Numbered from the stretch's first letter, positions 48,501 through 63,500 are shown. The stretch is DNA of 64,000 nt from Allokutzneria sp. NRRL B-24872 (GCF_002155965.1 NZ_MUMH01000137.1:1-64000); one strand, 5' to 3'. Notes: generated from the sequence alone by a model not told the origin. Numbers and translations: made by a program.

Positions 48501-51500
48501 GCTGCTGCCCGACGGTGTTGCGCGGCAGCGGCGGCACCACCAGCTGGACCGCTCTCGCGTCCTCGGTCAGCACCAGCTGCGGTGCGTCGACGGTGCCGTC
48601 GATCACCACGAGGACGTCCACAACGGACCCGTTGACGAGGTGCGCCTTGACCCGGACCGGGGTGTCCTCGGTGACGACCGCGCCGGGAACCTTGGCCGCC
48701 GCGATGCGCACGGCCTCGAGCTGCAACACGGTGCTCGTACCACCGGCCCAGGTGCGCGCGCCGATCACCGGCACCGGAACGCCGGGGACGCCTCGACCGG
48801 CGTCATCACCGCCCGTGTCGGGCGAGGACCCGTCGTCGTAACCCAGCGCCGCGCGAAGGGCGGGCTCGGTGAAGAGCACCGGCATGAAGTGGCCGTTGTT
48901 GTGCAGCAGGACGGCGTCGGGGACGCCGGCGCGGCCGTCGTGCCTGACCACGCCCTCGTCGTCGACCACGGCGATGGCCAGGTCGTGCCGCGCCGCGATC
49001 ATCCGCGTCATCGCCGCCAGCATCGGAGCGGTGAGCAGGCCCTTGGCGCCCCAGGTCGAGACCGCCTTGCTCTGCTGCGCCTCGCTGTGCAGGCCGGTGA
49101 GCGGAAGCAGCCGCCGCTCTCCCCCGGGCAGGCCGAGCTCGCGTTCCAGCTCGGCGCGCAGGTCCTGCGCCAGCGCGGTCGCGTCGTGGATGCCCGCCGC
49201 GGCGAGCTTGCCCGCGGGCAGCTGCCGGAAGACCGCCTCGAACACGTTGGCCGTGCCGTTGGGCACCCACGCCGTCAGCGCCTCGTTGAGCGAGAGGAAC
49301 TCCAGCTGGGCCCGCGTCGGGACGTTCTTGTCCCCGGTCTGCTTGACCACGTCGGCGGTCGTCAGGGGGCCGGTGAACGTGGAGCCGGGCAGCTGGGAGG
49401 CCACCCAGGCCGCGGCGGGCGCGCCCCAGCGCGCCAACGCCTCGTCGATCGCCGTCCGGCCCGCCTGGTCCAGCGGGTTCGGGCCGCGGTAAGCGCGGTC
49501 CATTCGCAGACCGTGGTAGTAGCTGCGGACGATCTGCTCGACCGTGTCGGCCCTGGCCGCGCGGTCGGAGTCCAGCGTGGGCGCGGGGGTCTGCTCCAGT
49601 TGCGCCGGGCGGGTGTTCACCGCCGAGGCGAGCCAGTGCGGGTCCACCTCCAGCGCCAGCCGCCGCTGCGCGGGGTCGAACAGCCCGAAGTTCACCGCCA
49701 GCTCGGCGGCGAGATCGCGCAGCAGGCCCGACTCGTAGACGCGGATCGTGCTGGTCAGCCCGGCCTGGTTGAGGAGATGCCGGAAGCGCGCCAGCTCCCC
49801 TGGCGTGGCCTTGAACCCGAACAGTGGGGCCAGTTCGGCCAGCGTGAAGGCGGGCTCCCGCATCGGCAGCACCGAGACGGCCGACCGCAGCGCGGCGTCG
49901 GGGGAGATGCCCGCCTCGACGGCCTGCTGGTAGACCGCCACCAGGTCGAGACCGCCCGCGATGGCCCAGGTGACCGCCGTGCTGGTGGAGATGTCGGCGC
50001 CCTGCCACGCCTGCGCGAGCGCGCGCTGGAAACCGGGACGGATCGCGTCCCACTCCGCCCGCGCCCGCTCGGTGTGCTCGACCAGCAGCTCGGCCCGGGT
50101 GACGTCCGGGTCCTGAGCGACCTGGTGGAGCACTTCGTCGACGTCGACGCCCGCGAACGCGGCGTCGATGACGGCGGAGTCCCGTGCCTCGGCGACGACC
50201 GCGTCCAGCGGCTTGCCGATGGCGGAGGAGCGTTCCAGCATCTCGCTCAGGTCGATCCGCATCCGGATCGCGTCGCTGAGCGCGTCGAACTCCCGGATCA
50301 GCGCGCCCTCGGAGTCGACGTCCGTCGGCGCGCCCTGCGGCACGATCAGCTGGGCGAGCTCCGCGAACGGCGCTCCCTCGCCCTCGCGCACCACCGCGCC
50401 GTCCGGTGCCACCCGGAAGGTGGTCACCGTGCCGTCGTTCTCCTTGCGCGACAACAAGATCTCAACGCGCAGCTGGTTGGCGACGCCGCGCGCGACCTGG
50501 ATCGGGTCACCGGAGTGCCGCAGCTGTTCGGCCGCCAGCGCCGTGAGCGCCTTGAGCGAGGTGGCCGCGCCCTCCTGGCCCTTGGTCAGGCGGGTGAGGT
50601 TGTGCTCGACGCGCTGGAGGGACTCGCGCAGCTCGCTCTCGCGCGCCGCCGCGACCTCCCACGCCCCGACCACGGCGTCGAACTCGGTGCGCGCCCGCTC
50701 CATGCGCACGCCCTCGTTGCGCCGCACCTGCTCCAGCGCGGCGTCCAGGCTCGCGACCCCGGTGCGGGGCAGCCGGTTGCGACCGAGCCGGTCCAGCATC
50801 CGGCGCACCGCCGAACGCTCCTTGGCGTTCGCGCCGTGCTCGGCGTAGGCGCGCTCGACGGCGGCCTTCCACGCCTCCTCCGCCGCGCGCAGCTCGGCGC
50901 GGGCCTCGGCGAGCGGTTCCCCGGTGGTGCGCTGCTGCTCGGCGATGGCGACCGCGTTGTCAGCGGCCTCGCGCGCCCGGTGGACCAGCGCTCGGTCGAC
51001 CTTGTTGGGGTCGAGCCCGGCCAACTGGGCTCGCGCGTTCACCATCGCGTCGGAGATCCGCTGGGCCCGCTCGGCCTGTTCGGCCGCACTGTCCAGCAGC
51101 GGGTCGCTGGCGAGCTTGACGAGCATCTGCCCGCTGATGTCGGTGCGCTGACTGACCAGGACCTTGGCGATGTTGTCGGGAAGGCCGTCGAGGATGCCGT
51201 GGCTGACCGCCACGTGCGGGTAGTCGGTGTCCAGCGCCTTGGCCTGCGCCATGACGTCCGGCTTCGCCCTCGGGTCGCGGGCGTCCAGCGCCGCGCGCTT
51301 CTCCGCTGCCTCGGCCAGCAGGCGCCCCAGGTCGAACTCCCGCGCCTCCTGGTCGCGTCGGGCGAGGGCCTCGCGGACCGCCTCGCCGTCGTGACCCTGC
51401 AGGCCCAGCGCCACCAGCCGGTCCCACGGTTTGGCCGACTCCAGCTCCTGCAGCAGTGCGGGCAGATCGCGTTCGTAGACCTTGAAGTTGAGCCAGCCGG

Positions 51501-54500
51501 TCGCGGCGTTGGGCCGGTTGCGCTCGCGGACGAGGATGTTGCTGTTGTTCACCTTGGTGGTGAACTCGCGCACGATGAGACCGGCGTGGAAGCGGGCCCG
51601 GACGTGCACGAGCGCGCCGAACTCCTCGGTCTTCTGGTCCCCTCGCGCTCCGGTGCTCGCGGTGATGCTGGCCTGGCTGCCCGCACCCGCCGACACCCCA
51701 CCGGCGCCGTCGACCCCGAGGGCCTCGCCGAGCGCCTCCTCACCACCGAGGCCGAGCGGTGTGGTGCGCTGCCTGTTGATGGTGATGTCGGTGCCGGCGT
51801 CATCACGCAGGACCTGGCCGATACCGCCGTTGTCGGGCTGGTCGCTGACGACGTGCACGCCCGACACGTCGAACTTGGCGCGGACCTGGATCTTGTTGAC
51901 GGCGAAGCCCGCACGCCCGCGCCTGCGCAGCATGTGCAGGTCGGAGCCCAGCTCCGCGCCGTCCTGCTCGTTGACCATCCTGGCCACCCGAGAGCCCAGC
52001 GCGGTGACCGAGGTCATCTGTTCGATCGCTCCGCGCAACCGCCTGACCCGGGAACCGTAGAGGTCCGCCAGGAAGTCCGTGACGGCCTTCCTGACGGGCT
52101 CGTTCGTCACGTTGTCCACGCCGACCCGGTCACCCGACGGGAACTCGGTGATCGACCGGTAGTCGACGTGCTCCGGTGGCGCCGGCCGTTCCCGCAGCAG
52201 TTGCCCATCGGAGACGTGCAGCCCGATCGTGCCCTGCAAGACCTCCGTCGTCGTCCTCCCGCGCCTGATGCTGCGCAACAGGACGTTGTTCAACGGGCCG
52301 CGCTCGGTCCCGCTCCGGACGACCTTGAGCTTCACCTCGACGGGGACCTTCACGTCGTGCGCCCCGCGCCAGTCGAGCTGGGTGGTGGCGCGAGTGACGT
52401 TGCCCCGCTTGTTGTGCGTGGTGCTCGTGCCGATCTGGGTGCTCGCGGACAGGGCGTCCGGCCCGGTGTCGAGGACTCCCTCACCGGACAGTCCCGCGCC
52501 CACGCTGGTGCCCACGGTGGTGGACGCGGACTCCTGGTTCACCTCGCGGATCTCGTTCTCCGTACCGCGCGCCTTCTGCTGGCCGACGACCTCCGCGTCA
52601 CCGACCGGGCTCACCGAGATCGCCAGCTGGACGCGCTCGACCAGCCACGGGTACCTGGAGCTGACGGGTACCAGCACCTCGATCAGCGAGCGCTCGCTGT
52701 TGAAGGCGTCGTTGAGCAGCGCGTACGGACGGTTGCCCGCGAGGCTGGTCTCCAGGGCGCGCTGCACGTTCGGGTGGGCGAGCAGGTTCGGCGCCGTCCT
52801 GGCGAGCAGGTCCCTGACCGCCTGGTCCAGCTGGACCTGCTGCGTGTCACCGCTGGTCGCGTCGGTCCTGGACATCTCGAAGGCGTAGACCGCCCGACTG
52901 CCACCCAGCGACTCGCCCTTGTCCAGGAACTGCGGCAGGCGCAGGGCACGCAACTCGGCCGATGCCTCGGGCGAGTGCTCGGCGACCGCGGCCACCACGT
53001 CCAGGACGTCTTCCGCCCCGGCGCGCTCGGCGGCGTCGTAGACCTCCTCCGAGGAGTAGCGCAGCAGCACATCGCGCAGCAGCTCGTGGTCGAGCTCCTC
53101 GCCCGCGTCCCGCTGAGCAACGGAGAAGCGGTGCACCGCCCTGGCCATGACGTTGCGGCTGATGTCGTTGTCGCCGTCCTGCCAGCGCCGGAAGGAGGTG
53201 GTCATGTACTCGGCTGGCAGGTCGAGCTTGCCGCTGGCGTAGGCGGCCACGAGATCGGACTCCGGGCTGACCCAGGTGATCTCACCGCGGTGCCAGACCG
53301 TGACCGTCTTCGAGGCGGTCACGGCGGCGGCGCGCTTCTTGAACAGGCCGCCCCGCAGCCGGTCTCCCACCGTCTGCTCGACGAGCTCGGCCTTGAACAT
53401 CAGGCCGGTGCGCAGGTGCAGCCGCTGGTCGGCCTCGAGGTTGAGGATGTCCTGGCCGAAGGCCGCCGTCGTGCTCTGCGACCTGCTGGTGCCGACGGAA
53501 CCGCTCACCGAGGGGCTGAGGCCCACGTCGCCGCCGATGAACTCCGTGCCCTCGGTGACGCCGCCGTCGGAGCCGAGGCTCCCGCCCCTGCTGTAGCCGG
53601 AGCCGAGGCTGGTGTAGTTGAAGGAACCGTCGGCCATCACCACGTTGCCGCTGACGAGGCCGAGCACATCGGTCTCCAGCGGCACCGCGGAGATCTTCAG
53701 CGCGTAGCGCTTGTGCGTTCCGAGACCGCCGAAGCTGCCCAGCTGGAACAGCTGGTCGCTGGTGCTGCCGCTGAGGATGTAGTCGGTGATCGCCGCGTGC
53801 AGCGACCCCGCGCTGAGCTCGGCCGCGACGGCCTGCCGGTTCGGCGAGTCCACGCCGAGCAGCCGGCCCGCGCTGGCCTCCACCTTGGCGAGCAGCCCCT
53901 TGACCGAGACCGAGACGACCTTGGCGTCGTTGTCCCGGAACAGCTCCGGGTCGGTCTTCTCGGCCACCCTGACCGGTGCCTCGGAGTGGACGAAGCCCTC
54001 CGGCACGTAGATCTCGGTGCTGGCGTCGAAGGTGACCGAGCCGTCCCTGGCCGCGCCCGGCAGCGCGACCGCGCCCTTCGCGCCGTTGACCCGGACGACC
54101 AGCTTCAGCGGCACATTCCACCCGAGCACCGGGCTGTCGTTGTGGATGAGGTTGACCTTGACCTCGCCGTTGGTGACGGAGACGTTGGCGCTGACGTCCC
54201 TGCCGAAACCACCGCCGATGGCCCCGTTGCTGTCGATCGCGTCCAAGGCACCGGAGTGGTTGCCACCCAGCTGCTTCGCCTTGGTCTCGGCGCTGGAGAC
54301 CGTCGTCGAGGCGTCGTGCCAGAACATCCCGTAGACATCGCGCGAGGTGTCAACACCGAGGAAGACGGCCTTGTCGTAGTCGGCGACACCGCCGATGACG
54401 ATCTCGACGTTCTCCTCGGCGTAGCCCTTGAGCGGGTTCAGCCGCTTGACGGTGAGCCTGATCCCCTCGTGCATCAGCGTGGTGTAGTCGAGGGCCACCG

Positions 54501-57500
54501 CGGCGCTGGAGAGCTGGTCGGAGATCATCGCCCGGTTCATGGCGAGCAGCAGCTGCGCGCGCGAGGTCAGCTGCGCGCGCGTGCCGGGGTCCATGTCCGA
54601 GGGGAAGCCCTCGCCCGGCACCACGAAGTCCTTCGTGGCCAGGGCCTCGACCAGCATCTTGTGCACCGGGGCCAGCAGATCGCCGTCGTCAGCGGTGCGG
54701 GGTGAACCGTCCCGGTTCTGCGCGGTCAGCCTGTCGATGGCCGCCATGCCGGGGCCGCCAGAGCGGAAGTGCTCCGGGAAGCGCACGTCCTCCGCCTCGG
54801 GGTCCTTCCTCGGCACGTTGCGCAGCGGCTTGCCGTCCGGCCCGATGAGGGCGGCGTCGACGGGCATGCCCGCCCGGAACGCTTCCGCGTCCGGCGTCTC
54901 GGTGTGCACCTTCACCGTCGTGGTCTGCGCGGCGACCTGCAGTTCCCTGCGATCCTGGCCGAGCAGCCGGACCGTGACCTCGGCATCGGTCAGGTGGCTG
55001 GCGACTCCGCCGCGGTAGCGGTCGATCTGCAGCCACATGCCGGTGGAGTTGGTCGACAGACCGCTCTTGGTGGCCCGTTGCCACGTCCGGCTCAGCTTCG
55101 CGCGCAACGCCTTGGACGTGGCCTTGGCCTGTACGCCCGCCCCACGGCTCATGGAGACGCTGCCGTTGGAGCTGTAGGTGGTGTAGCCCCAGAACTCCAG
55201 GTAGGAGTTGGCGCCGTCGCCCATCAGCACGGCGGTGTCCATCAGCATCTTCGCCGAGATCTCGGCGAAGACCACCTCGTCGGTGTCGAGGACGACCGGC
55301 AGCTCGACGGAGGAGTTCACCGCCTTCTGCCACTCGGTCAGGATGTGCGGGATCGAGTCCTCGACCTGGGCGCGCAGTGCCGCGCGCCCAGTCGCGGACA
55401 TCTCCTCGTAGCGCGAGCCCAGAGCCGTGCGCAGCTGCTCGACGACCATGTCGGTGATGCCGTCGCGGTCGGACAGCGCGCTGGCCTTGGTCCTGGGCAT
55501 CTTGGCGTCGATGTGCCCGGGGTCGACGCGGCGGCGCACGACGTCGGTGACGGGGCGCAGGTAGGACTCGTCGACCGACAGCCGCAGCGTGTTCGGTTCG
55601 TCCGCGGACCATTCCCGGTGCGGGAGCGCGTCGAAGCGCACCTCCGTCCCGTCGGCCCGGATCTCGGTGACGACGAGCGTGGCATTGCCCTCGAAGTAGG
55701 AGAACGGACCCTGGCTGCCCTTGAACGCCCGGTAGTTCTCGCGGGTCGTCTGCCCGCCGACCTGCTGGGCCTGGCTCCACGACAGGACCCGGCCGAGGGT
55801 CACGTTGGCGATCTTGCTCAGCCCCGGCACGCCGGACAGCGTGTCGATCAGGGAGCCGAACCCGGCAGCCACGGTCACACCGAGCTTGCTGCCGCGCGCG
55901 AGGTTCATCGCCTGGCCCCACAGCCCGCGCGCGTACCTGCCGCGGGCCTGGTCGGCCATGACCACCCCGGAACGGACCTTGACCAGGTCCTCCAGGGTGA
56001 GGGCGATGCGGAAGCGCTTCGTCTCGCCCGTGCGGGTGGTCAGGGTCAGCACCTTGCCACCGGGGGAGGTGACGTCCGCCCAGTTGGCCAGGACCTTGGC
56101 TTCCAGCCTGCCGCGGGGGACGTCGAGCTGCTTCGCGTACTCGGCGATCCTGGGGATGCCGCTCATCACGCCGGCCTCGGTCAGCGCGGAGCGCGTGAGC
56201 TCGCCCGGAGCGACCGGCTGCCCGTCGAGGCCGAGCATCTCGCCGTTGGTGAAGAAGTCCAGGTCGGCGAGCGGGTCGAGCGTCGCGCCCTGCGCGGCAA
56301 GCTGCGCCTGGAGCGCTGCGGCCAGGGGGTCGTCGGGAGCGGACGGGGCGCCGAACTTCGCGCGCTCGTCGACGATCCGCTGGTGCAGCCCGTCAAGGGC
56401 CCGCTCCAGGACGGCCTGCTGCGCCGCGGCGTCAGTCGGCAGCAGTGGCATCCTCAGCCGGGTCGGGTCGTCCGGGTTCTTGCTCAGGAACAGGCGCGGG
56501 CTGTTGAGGTCCGGACTGGTCTCGATCACCAGCGCGATGCGGCCCCCGCCGGGCGTCCTGAGGTGGAACTCGCCGAGGAAGTCCGGGCTGACGACCACCG
56601 GGACGGTGGGGGAGGCGTCGAGCGCTGCGACGACCGCGGGGTCGATCGTGGTGGCGGTGCCCTTCGCCCAGACGCCCGCGAAGCGCACGGTCGCGACCTC
56701 GAACGCCGTGTTGCCGGTGTAGGGCGGGCGCGTCGGGAGCACCGGGGCCGGGGGTGCGACCGGCACGGGCATGTCCGGCAGCGTGGGTGCGGTGCCGGTG
56801 AAGCGCACCGGCATGAAGTGCTCGCCCGTGCTCAGCAGCGCGACGAAGTGGCCGTCGCCGCCGAACCGGGTGAGGGCCGTGTCCCTGCCGACGACGAGGA
56901 CGTCCAAGCCGTGGCGCGCTGCCAGCAGTTTGGGCATCTCCGTGCGGAGGGCGCCGCCGAGCTGGTCGTGGTTGCGCCAGTCGCCGAGCGCGCCCTGGCG
57001 CTGCGCCTCGCTGCGCAAACCCTCCACCAGCGGGAACAGGGTGCGCTCGGCCGCGGGAAGACCCAGCTCAGCCGTCAGCGCGGCCATCATGTCCTTGGCC
57101 AGCTCCTCGGCGGTGAAGATGCCCTTGTCAGCGAGCGCGTCGGCCGGGAGCTGCTGGAAGATCGCCGCGAACGGGTTGATCGACCCGTTGGCCACCCATC
57201 CGGTGAACGCGTCGTTGTCGTGGAGGTAGCGCAGCTGCGTCGGCGTCGGGACGTTGTGGTCCCCGGTCTGCCGCGTCGGGTTCTCCATGGTGAAGTCGCC
57301 CGCGTACGCCGACCCGGGCAGCTGCGTCGCCACCCACGCCGCGTAGGGCACACCCCACCGCGCGAGCGCGTCGTCGATCCGCTCGCGACCGTCGGAGCCC
57401 AGGTCGTTCTCGCCGCGGTAGGCGCTGCCGAGAGGCAGGCCGTGGTAGTAGCGCCGGACGATCTCGTCGACGGTGCCCGCGCGCGCCTGCCGCTGGGCGG

Positions 57501-60500
57501 CGTCGTCGGCGACCAGCGGAGCCCTGCTGGGCTCGGCCGGGCGCAACCGCGCCGCGGAGATCGTGTGCTGGGGGTCGACCTCCAGCAGCTGCCTGCGCTG
57601 CCACGGCTCGAACAGGCCGTGGGTAACGGCCATGTCCGCCGCGACACCGCGCAGCAGTGCCACGTCGTAGTTGTCGAGCGCGTCCGCCATGCCCGCCATG
57701 GCCAGCAGGTGCTTGAAGTCGGCCAGGTCCGCGGGCGTGTTCGCGAAGCCGAACAGCGCGGCCAGCTCCGCGGTCGTCGCCGGGCCCGCGAACATGGGCA
57801 GGGCGTTGGCGATGCTGCGCAGTTCGGCGCCTGGCGAGCTGCTCGTGTCCTTCAGCTGCAAGTAGAGGGAGCGGAGGTCGATGCGGTTGACGAGAGCGCG
57901 GATCACGTCCTGCTCGGTGATCCCGCCCTGGACCAGGGCCTGCGCGAATCCGTCGCGCATGCCGTCCCAACGCCGCTGGGCGGCCTCGGTCTTCTCGGCC
58001 AGCGCGTCGCCGCGCAGGTCCCCCATCTCGATACCGCGCTGCTCCATGGCCGCCCGGCGCACCGCGGCGTCGGCCAGGACGCGGTCGACGTGCACGCCGT
58101 AGCGCGCGGCGGTGACCACAGCCGGGTCACGGGCCTCGGCCACCAGCATGTGTATCGGGCGGCCGGTGGCCACCGAGCGCTCGATCAGCTCGCCACGGTC
58201 CAGGCGCTTGCGCTCGACCGTCCGCTGCAACACCTCGTCGTTGTCCAGCTCGAAGGCCGGACCGCCGTCGGCGTTGTCACGGCGCACGCCACCATCGGGC
58301 GCGACCCAGTAGCGCACCGTTGAGCCGTCGGGCTCGGTCAGCGTCAGCAACACCTCGGCGCGCAGCTCGGAGGCCACACCACGGGCGGTCTCCAGCGAGT
58401 CACCCTCGTGCCTCAGCTCTGTGTGGCGCAGCGCGGTGAGACCGTCGAGGTCGTCGAGCACGCCCTTGACCGCGCGGTCGAGCTCCGTGAGCGCGTTGTG
58501 CAGCTCCCCACCGCGGCGGACCGCGGTCTCCCAGCTGCCCATGGCCCGGGTGACGTCCATCCGCCGCAGGTCGAGCAGCCGTCCGGTCTCCCGTGCGGCC
58601 TGCTCGGCAGCGGCCACGTCGGGCCTGCCGAAGCCCATCCGCTGCCCGACCCGCTGGAACAGGCTCGGCTCGTCCTGCCGTCGGGTCTGCTCGGCGAGCA
58701 CCGCCTCGGCCTCGTCGTGGGCGGTCTCGGCGCGCCTCAGCGCGGCCCGGGCCGCGGGGATCTGGTCACCGGTGGCGATCATCTCCGCCGCGATCGAGGC
58801 CGCGGCCTGGATTTGCGCGACGGCCTGCTGGGCGGCCCGCTGGGCCTCCGCGGTGCCCAGCGCGTCGACCCGGTTCTGGATGGCGACGACCTCGGCGAGC
58901 ACGCGCCGTGCCAGGTCGTGGTGCTCGTCGACGCGCGCGATCGTCGGATCGCTGTCCAGGCGCACCAGTACCTGACCGGTGATGTCGTTGTGCTTGTTGC
59001 GTTCCAGCAATTTCTGGACGGAGCGTGGCAGCGCGGCCTCGGCCTGCTTGGCGGCGCCGAGGAACGGGTAGTCGGTGTCGAACTTCGCCCGCTTCTCGAA
59101 CGGGGTCTCTTCGGCGTCGGCTGCCCGGGCTGCCTGGTCGATGAGCTGGTCAAGGTTGAAGCGGGGGGAGTTCTGCTCCCGCTCCCGCAGCTTCGCGGCG
59201 ATCTTGTCGGGACTCAGCGCCGCCAGGCCCAGCACCGAGTCGCGGTCCCAGGCGTCCGGGTTCTCCAGCATCGCCAGCAGCGCGGGCACGTCCTGCGAGA
59301 AGACCTTGAACTGGACCGTGCCGCGCGCGGCGTTCGGCCGGTAGACGCTGTTCTTCAGCGTCTTGGTGCCATCGAGGGCCACCCGGTGCCGGGTGCCCTG
59401 GAAGTCCACGTGGTAGAAGGCGAACACGTCGACGACCTCGCCGACGATCTTGTGGAAGTGCTCCTCCCTGGTGCCTCCCCACACGCTCAGCCCGCGTCCG
59501 CGCTGGGCGCCGACGTTGTAGTTGAGCTTGCCGCCGACGCCGTCCGGCAGGAAGCGGCTGGCGCTCTCGAGGTCCTCACCCGCGCCCAGGCTGAACGGCA
59601 GTGTGCTCTGGTTGCTGACGCCGTAGGAGTAGGTGTGCTGGCTCCTGCCGGCGAAGCCCTGGTTGAACCCGTCCGGGCGCTCCGCCGTGACGTGCACACC
59701 GCGAAGCTTCATCTTGGCCGTCGCGGTGATCTCGTCGTGCTTGTACCCGGCCCGCAACCGAGCCGGGATCTTCTCGGCGGAGAAGATGTTCTTGCCGTCC
59801 ATCCACTTGCCGAGGGAGCTCTCGACGTGGTCGGTGCCGACCACCGCGTCGGCCATGTCGCCGTGCTGCGCCATGTCGACGCCGAGGGCCGCGAGGAACT
59901 TCCGGAACGGCTCCCGCATCGGCTCGGTCTGGACGTCATCCGTGCCGACGATGTGCGGCGCGGGTCCGATCATCTCTCCGAAGGAGATGTGCGCCGGCGG
60001 CGTGGGCCGCTCGTCGGAGACCAGTCCGGAGGCGATCTCGACGGTGAGCACGCCGCGCACCGTCACCGAACCGGAACTCGTCACGTTGAACATGCCCTGC
60101 GGGAGCTTGTTGCGCCCGGACAGCAACAGATTGTTGAGCAGCTTGCCCGGCAGCTTCGACTTGTCGACGGAGAACGTCAGCTCCACCGGGATCTCCACGA
60201 TGTGGACACCGCTCCAGTAGCCGCGGCTGACAATCGTGGTTTCTTGGCTCTTGTTCTCCCCGGTGGCCGAGCTCCCGCGCCCGGTGCCCACCGAGACGTT
60301 GTCCGGTAGCGCGCCACCGAGGCCGCCACCGATCGCGCCCGCGTTGTTCACGCCCACGCCCGTGGAGACGTTCACACCGGCCGATTTGGCCGTCTCCTGG
60401 TACTCGTAGAACAGGTTCTCGATACCGCGAGCGCGCACGCGACCCACGATCACCGGGTCTCCGACGGCCTTCATGCTGCCGTGGATGGCCAGCTGCTCGG

Positions 60501-63500
60501 CCGTGACAGGCAGCTTGCCGCCCGCGACGCCGACCGGGACCGTTCCGGACCACAGCTTGTGCTTGCTGTTGAACATGGACTTCATCTGGCCGCGCATCCG
60601 CGTGCCCGCCGTCTCGGCGGCGAGCCCGCCGTGCAGGCCGCGGATGCGGTTCAGCAGCTCCGGCGCGTTTTCGTTGATCAGCTCCATCAGCAGGTCGTGC
60701 TCGTGGACCTCGACGGGCTGCCCGTCGACCTCGTGCTCCAGTCGCAGCGACCGCACGGCGGCGTTGCCACCGATCGACTGTCCCTTGGCGAAGGAGGCGG
60801 GCAGGTGCTGCGACCGCATGGCCACCGAGGCCGCCGGTGCGGTCTTCGCGATGTCCTCGAGCCTGGCCAGGTCCGCCTCGCTCACGATGCGGGTGGTGAG
60901 GGTGAAGTCACCCCGCTCGTCCGAGGAGTACTGCTCCAGTGCCGCGGTGAGCAGGTCGACGTCGACGTCCATGCCCGCGGCCTGCTGCGCACGGGCAAGG
61001 CGGACAGCGGACAGCGTGACCGTGTTGCGGCCGAAGTCCGCGTCGTCCTCCCGCCAGCGCTTGAGCGAACGCGCGACGTCCTCCATCGGCAGCGCCAGCG
61101 TGCCGTCGGCGTAGTCCTCCATGATCTCGGACTCGGCCTTGACCCAGGTGATGGCGACGTCGTGGACGACCTGGCGGGTCCAGCCCTGCTGCCCTGGCAG
61201 CTTGCCGCCCGGCTCGTAGCTGACCTCGACGACCAGGTCGAACTCGGTCCGCAGGTGCGGCTGCTCGTTCTCGAAGGTCAGCGGGAGCTGTTCCTCACCG
61301 CCGATCTGCGTGCGCGTGGAGCCCTCGGTCCTCGCGGCGTTGATGTTCGCGGACAGACCGGTCTGGCCGAGCAGGTCCTGGAGGGACTCGCCGAAGGAGC
61401 CCTCGACGCCGCCCGGGGTGGACCGGCTCACGTTGCCGGTGACCGCGTTGAGCCGGAAGGTGAAGTGGCCGGTGACCGCGTTGGGGATGTTGCCGATGCG
61501 GTGGGTCTGCTTCGGCACCGCTCGCATCGTGACCTTGTACTTGCCGTGCCGCCCCGCGGAGGTCTCGAAGAGCTGGTCGTTGGTGACGCCGTTGGCGATC
61601 ATCTGCTTGAACTGGGCGAACAGCGTCGAGTTGTCGAGCATGCTCTCCAGCACCTCGACGGAGTCCGAGTCGGGCTCGAACAACTCGGGAACGATCCCCT
61701 TCACCGCGTCCCGCAGGCCCGGCGACTCGACGGAGGTGACCACGGCGCCGTTGGTCGCGAAGACCTTCTTGTCGGTGACGTCGGCGACCTTGGTCGGCTC
61801 CGTCTCCTGGGCGAAGCCCTTGGGCAGGAACACCTTGACCATGCCGGTCTGGGTGACCGTCTGCGGCTTGCCGTCCGGCCCGGTGACCGTTCCGGTCAGG
61901 GTGATCGGAACCAGCCAGGCGTCCATCCGGCCGTCGGTCTCGAACAGGTGCACGTCGTTGGCGCGCTCGGCGTTCGAGGAGCTGGTGCTGACGCTGCGAC
62001 CGCTGCCGCCGCCCTGGCCGAACTCACCGAACTCGATCTTGTCGCCGCCCCGGCCGGTGATCCAGCGCTTGACCTTGGCCCTGACGGTGGAGTAAGAGAC
62101 CGCGGCGGTCTCGATGAGCAGCCGGGCGAGCTGCTTGCGCTGGGTACCGAGGTAGACGGCGCCCGCGTGGTCCAGCTTGGCGTCGACCCGGACCTGGGTG
62201 ACCCGCTCGATCTCCGGGGTGCGCATGTCCTGGTGCTTGAGGAAGAAGATCTTGCCGTTCTGCACCAGCTGGTCGATCTGGGACTCGACCATCGCTTCGG
62301 TGAGCTGGCGCTCGAACCACCGTTCGTTGAGCACCTGCTTGTCCCGCGTGCGACGGCGCCAGGTCAGCTTCTCCTGGGAGCTGTCGCCCTCCTCGGCGGA
62401 GGTGACCGTCCCGCGCACGGCGCCGGTGTCCGCCGCCATCGCCCGCACCTGCTGCATGAACGACGCGAGCGCGTCGCCCTGGTGCTTGCCCCCGAGCGGC
62501 TGGCCGTTCTCGTCGTGCAGGACGAGGCCTTCCAGGATGCCCGTGCCGACGCCGACCTTCGCGACGTGCTCCGGCAGCTTCGCGTCGGGCGCGTCGGGAT
62601 CCTTGCGGATCGCGTCCACCGACTCGCCGTTGGCGTCGACCGCGTCGCGCGAGGTCGGGTAGCCGTGCTCCACCGCGTCTTGGCGCGACATCTGGACGAT
62701 GAGCGTGCTGTCCACGATCGACGGGTCGCCGACCTTGTGCCCGAGCGGGCTCTGCACCTGGATCTCGATCGCGGTGGGCACCTGCAGCGTGACCGCCTGC
62801 TCGCGCCCCACCCGAACGTCGATGACCGTCTTGTCGGAGTAGGTCGCGCTGGTCTCGGAACGGCCCCACATGCGGCCGCCCTTGTGCGGGAGCACGAAGC
62901 CGATCCACTTTTCCAGCCGGCTGAGCAGCTTCGAACCGACCCCGGCCTCGGAGTTGAAACCGCGGGTGACGGCGGTGACGCCACCGGTCTTGAGGAACCA
63001 GACCAGGACGCGCTCCAGCAGCAGCCCGCCCTTGGCGAAGCGCCCGGAGTCGCTACCACCGAGCATCATGGATCCGGCAGGGTCCATCGTCGGGCGCAGC
63101 ATCGGCCGCGCGACGATGTTCTTCGCCGAGTCCACGATCGTGAACGAGTAGCCGCTCTCCCGGTTCGCCGGGCGGACCATGTCCGCCTCGAACGCCAGGA
63201 CCGCGGTCTCGACCTGCTGGTGCAGGTCGGGGACGGTCGCGGCCAAGGCCGGGCCGAGCATGTCCATGAGCCGGTCGACGGTGGCGTTCCTGCCGTGCCA
63301 CATCGCGATCGCCATGTGCGGCGTGTCGGCCGCGGTGGTGTCCACGCCGGAGAGGTCGCGCCGGACGCTGCTCCCCGCCCGCTGCAGGAAGGAGTCCGGG
63401 ACGCCGACGAGCAGCGTGTCGGGGGAGCCGGGGTACCACTTGCCGTCGGGGGCGCTCTTGAACGGCCGGAACGTCCTGACCTCGACCCACTTGGTGGGGT

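Noticed and set aside
41854-54705. A 4,283-codon plus-strand ORF
   Set aside because: It lies in exact register opposite the minus-strand frame. It stays open because the sense gene avoids the TTA, CTA and TCA codons in this stretch. Its translation is Arg/Gly/Leu/His-rich with no domain pattern.
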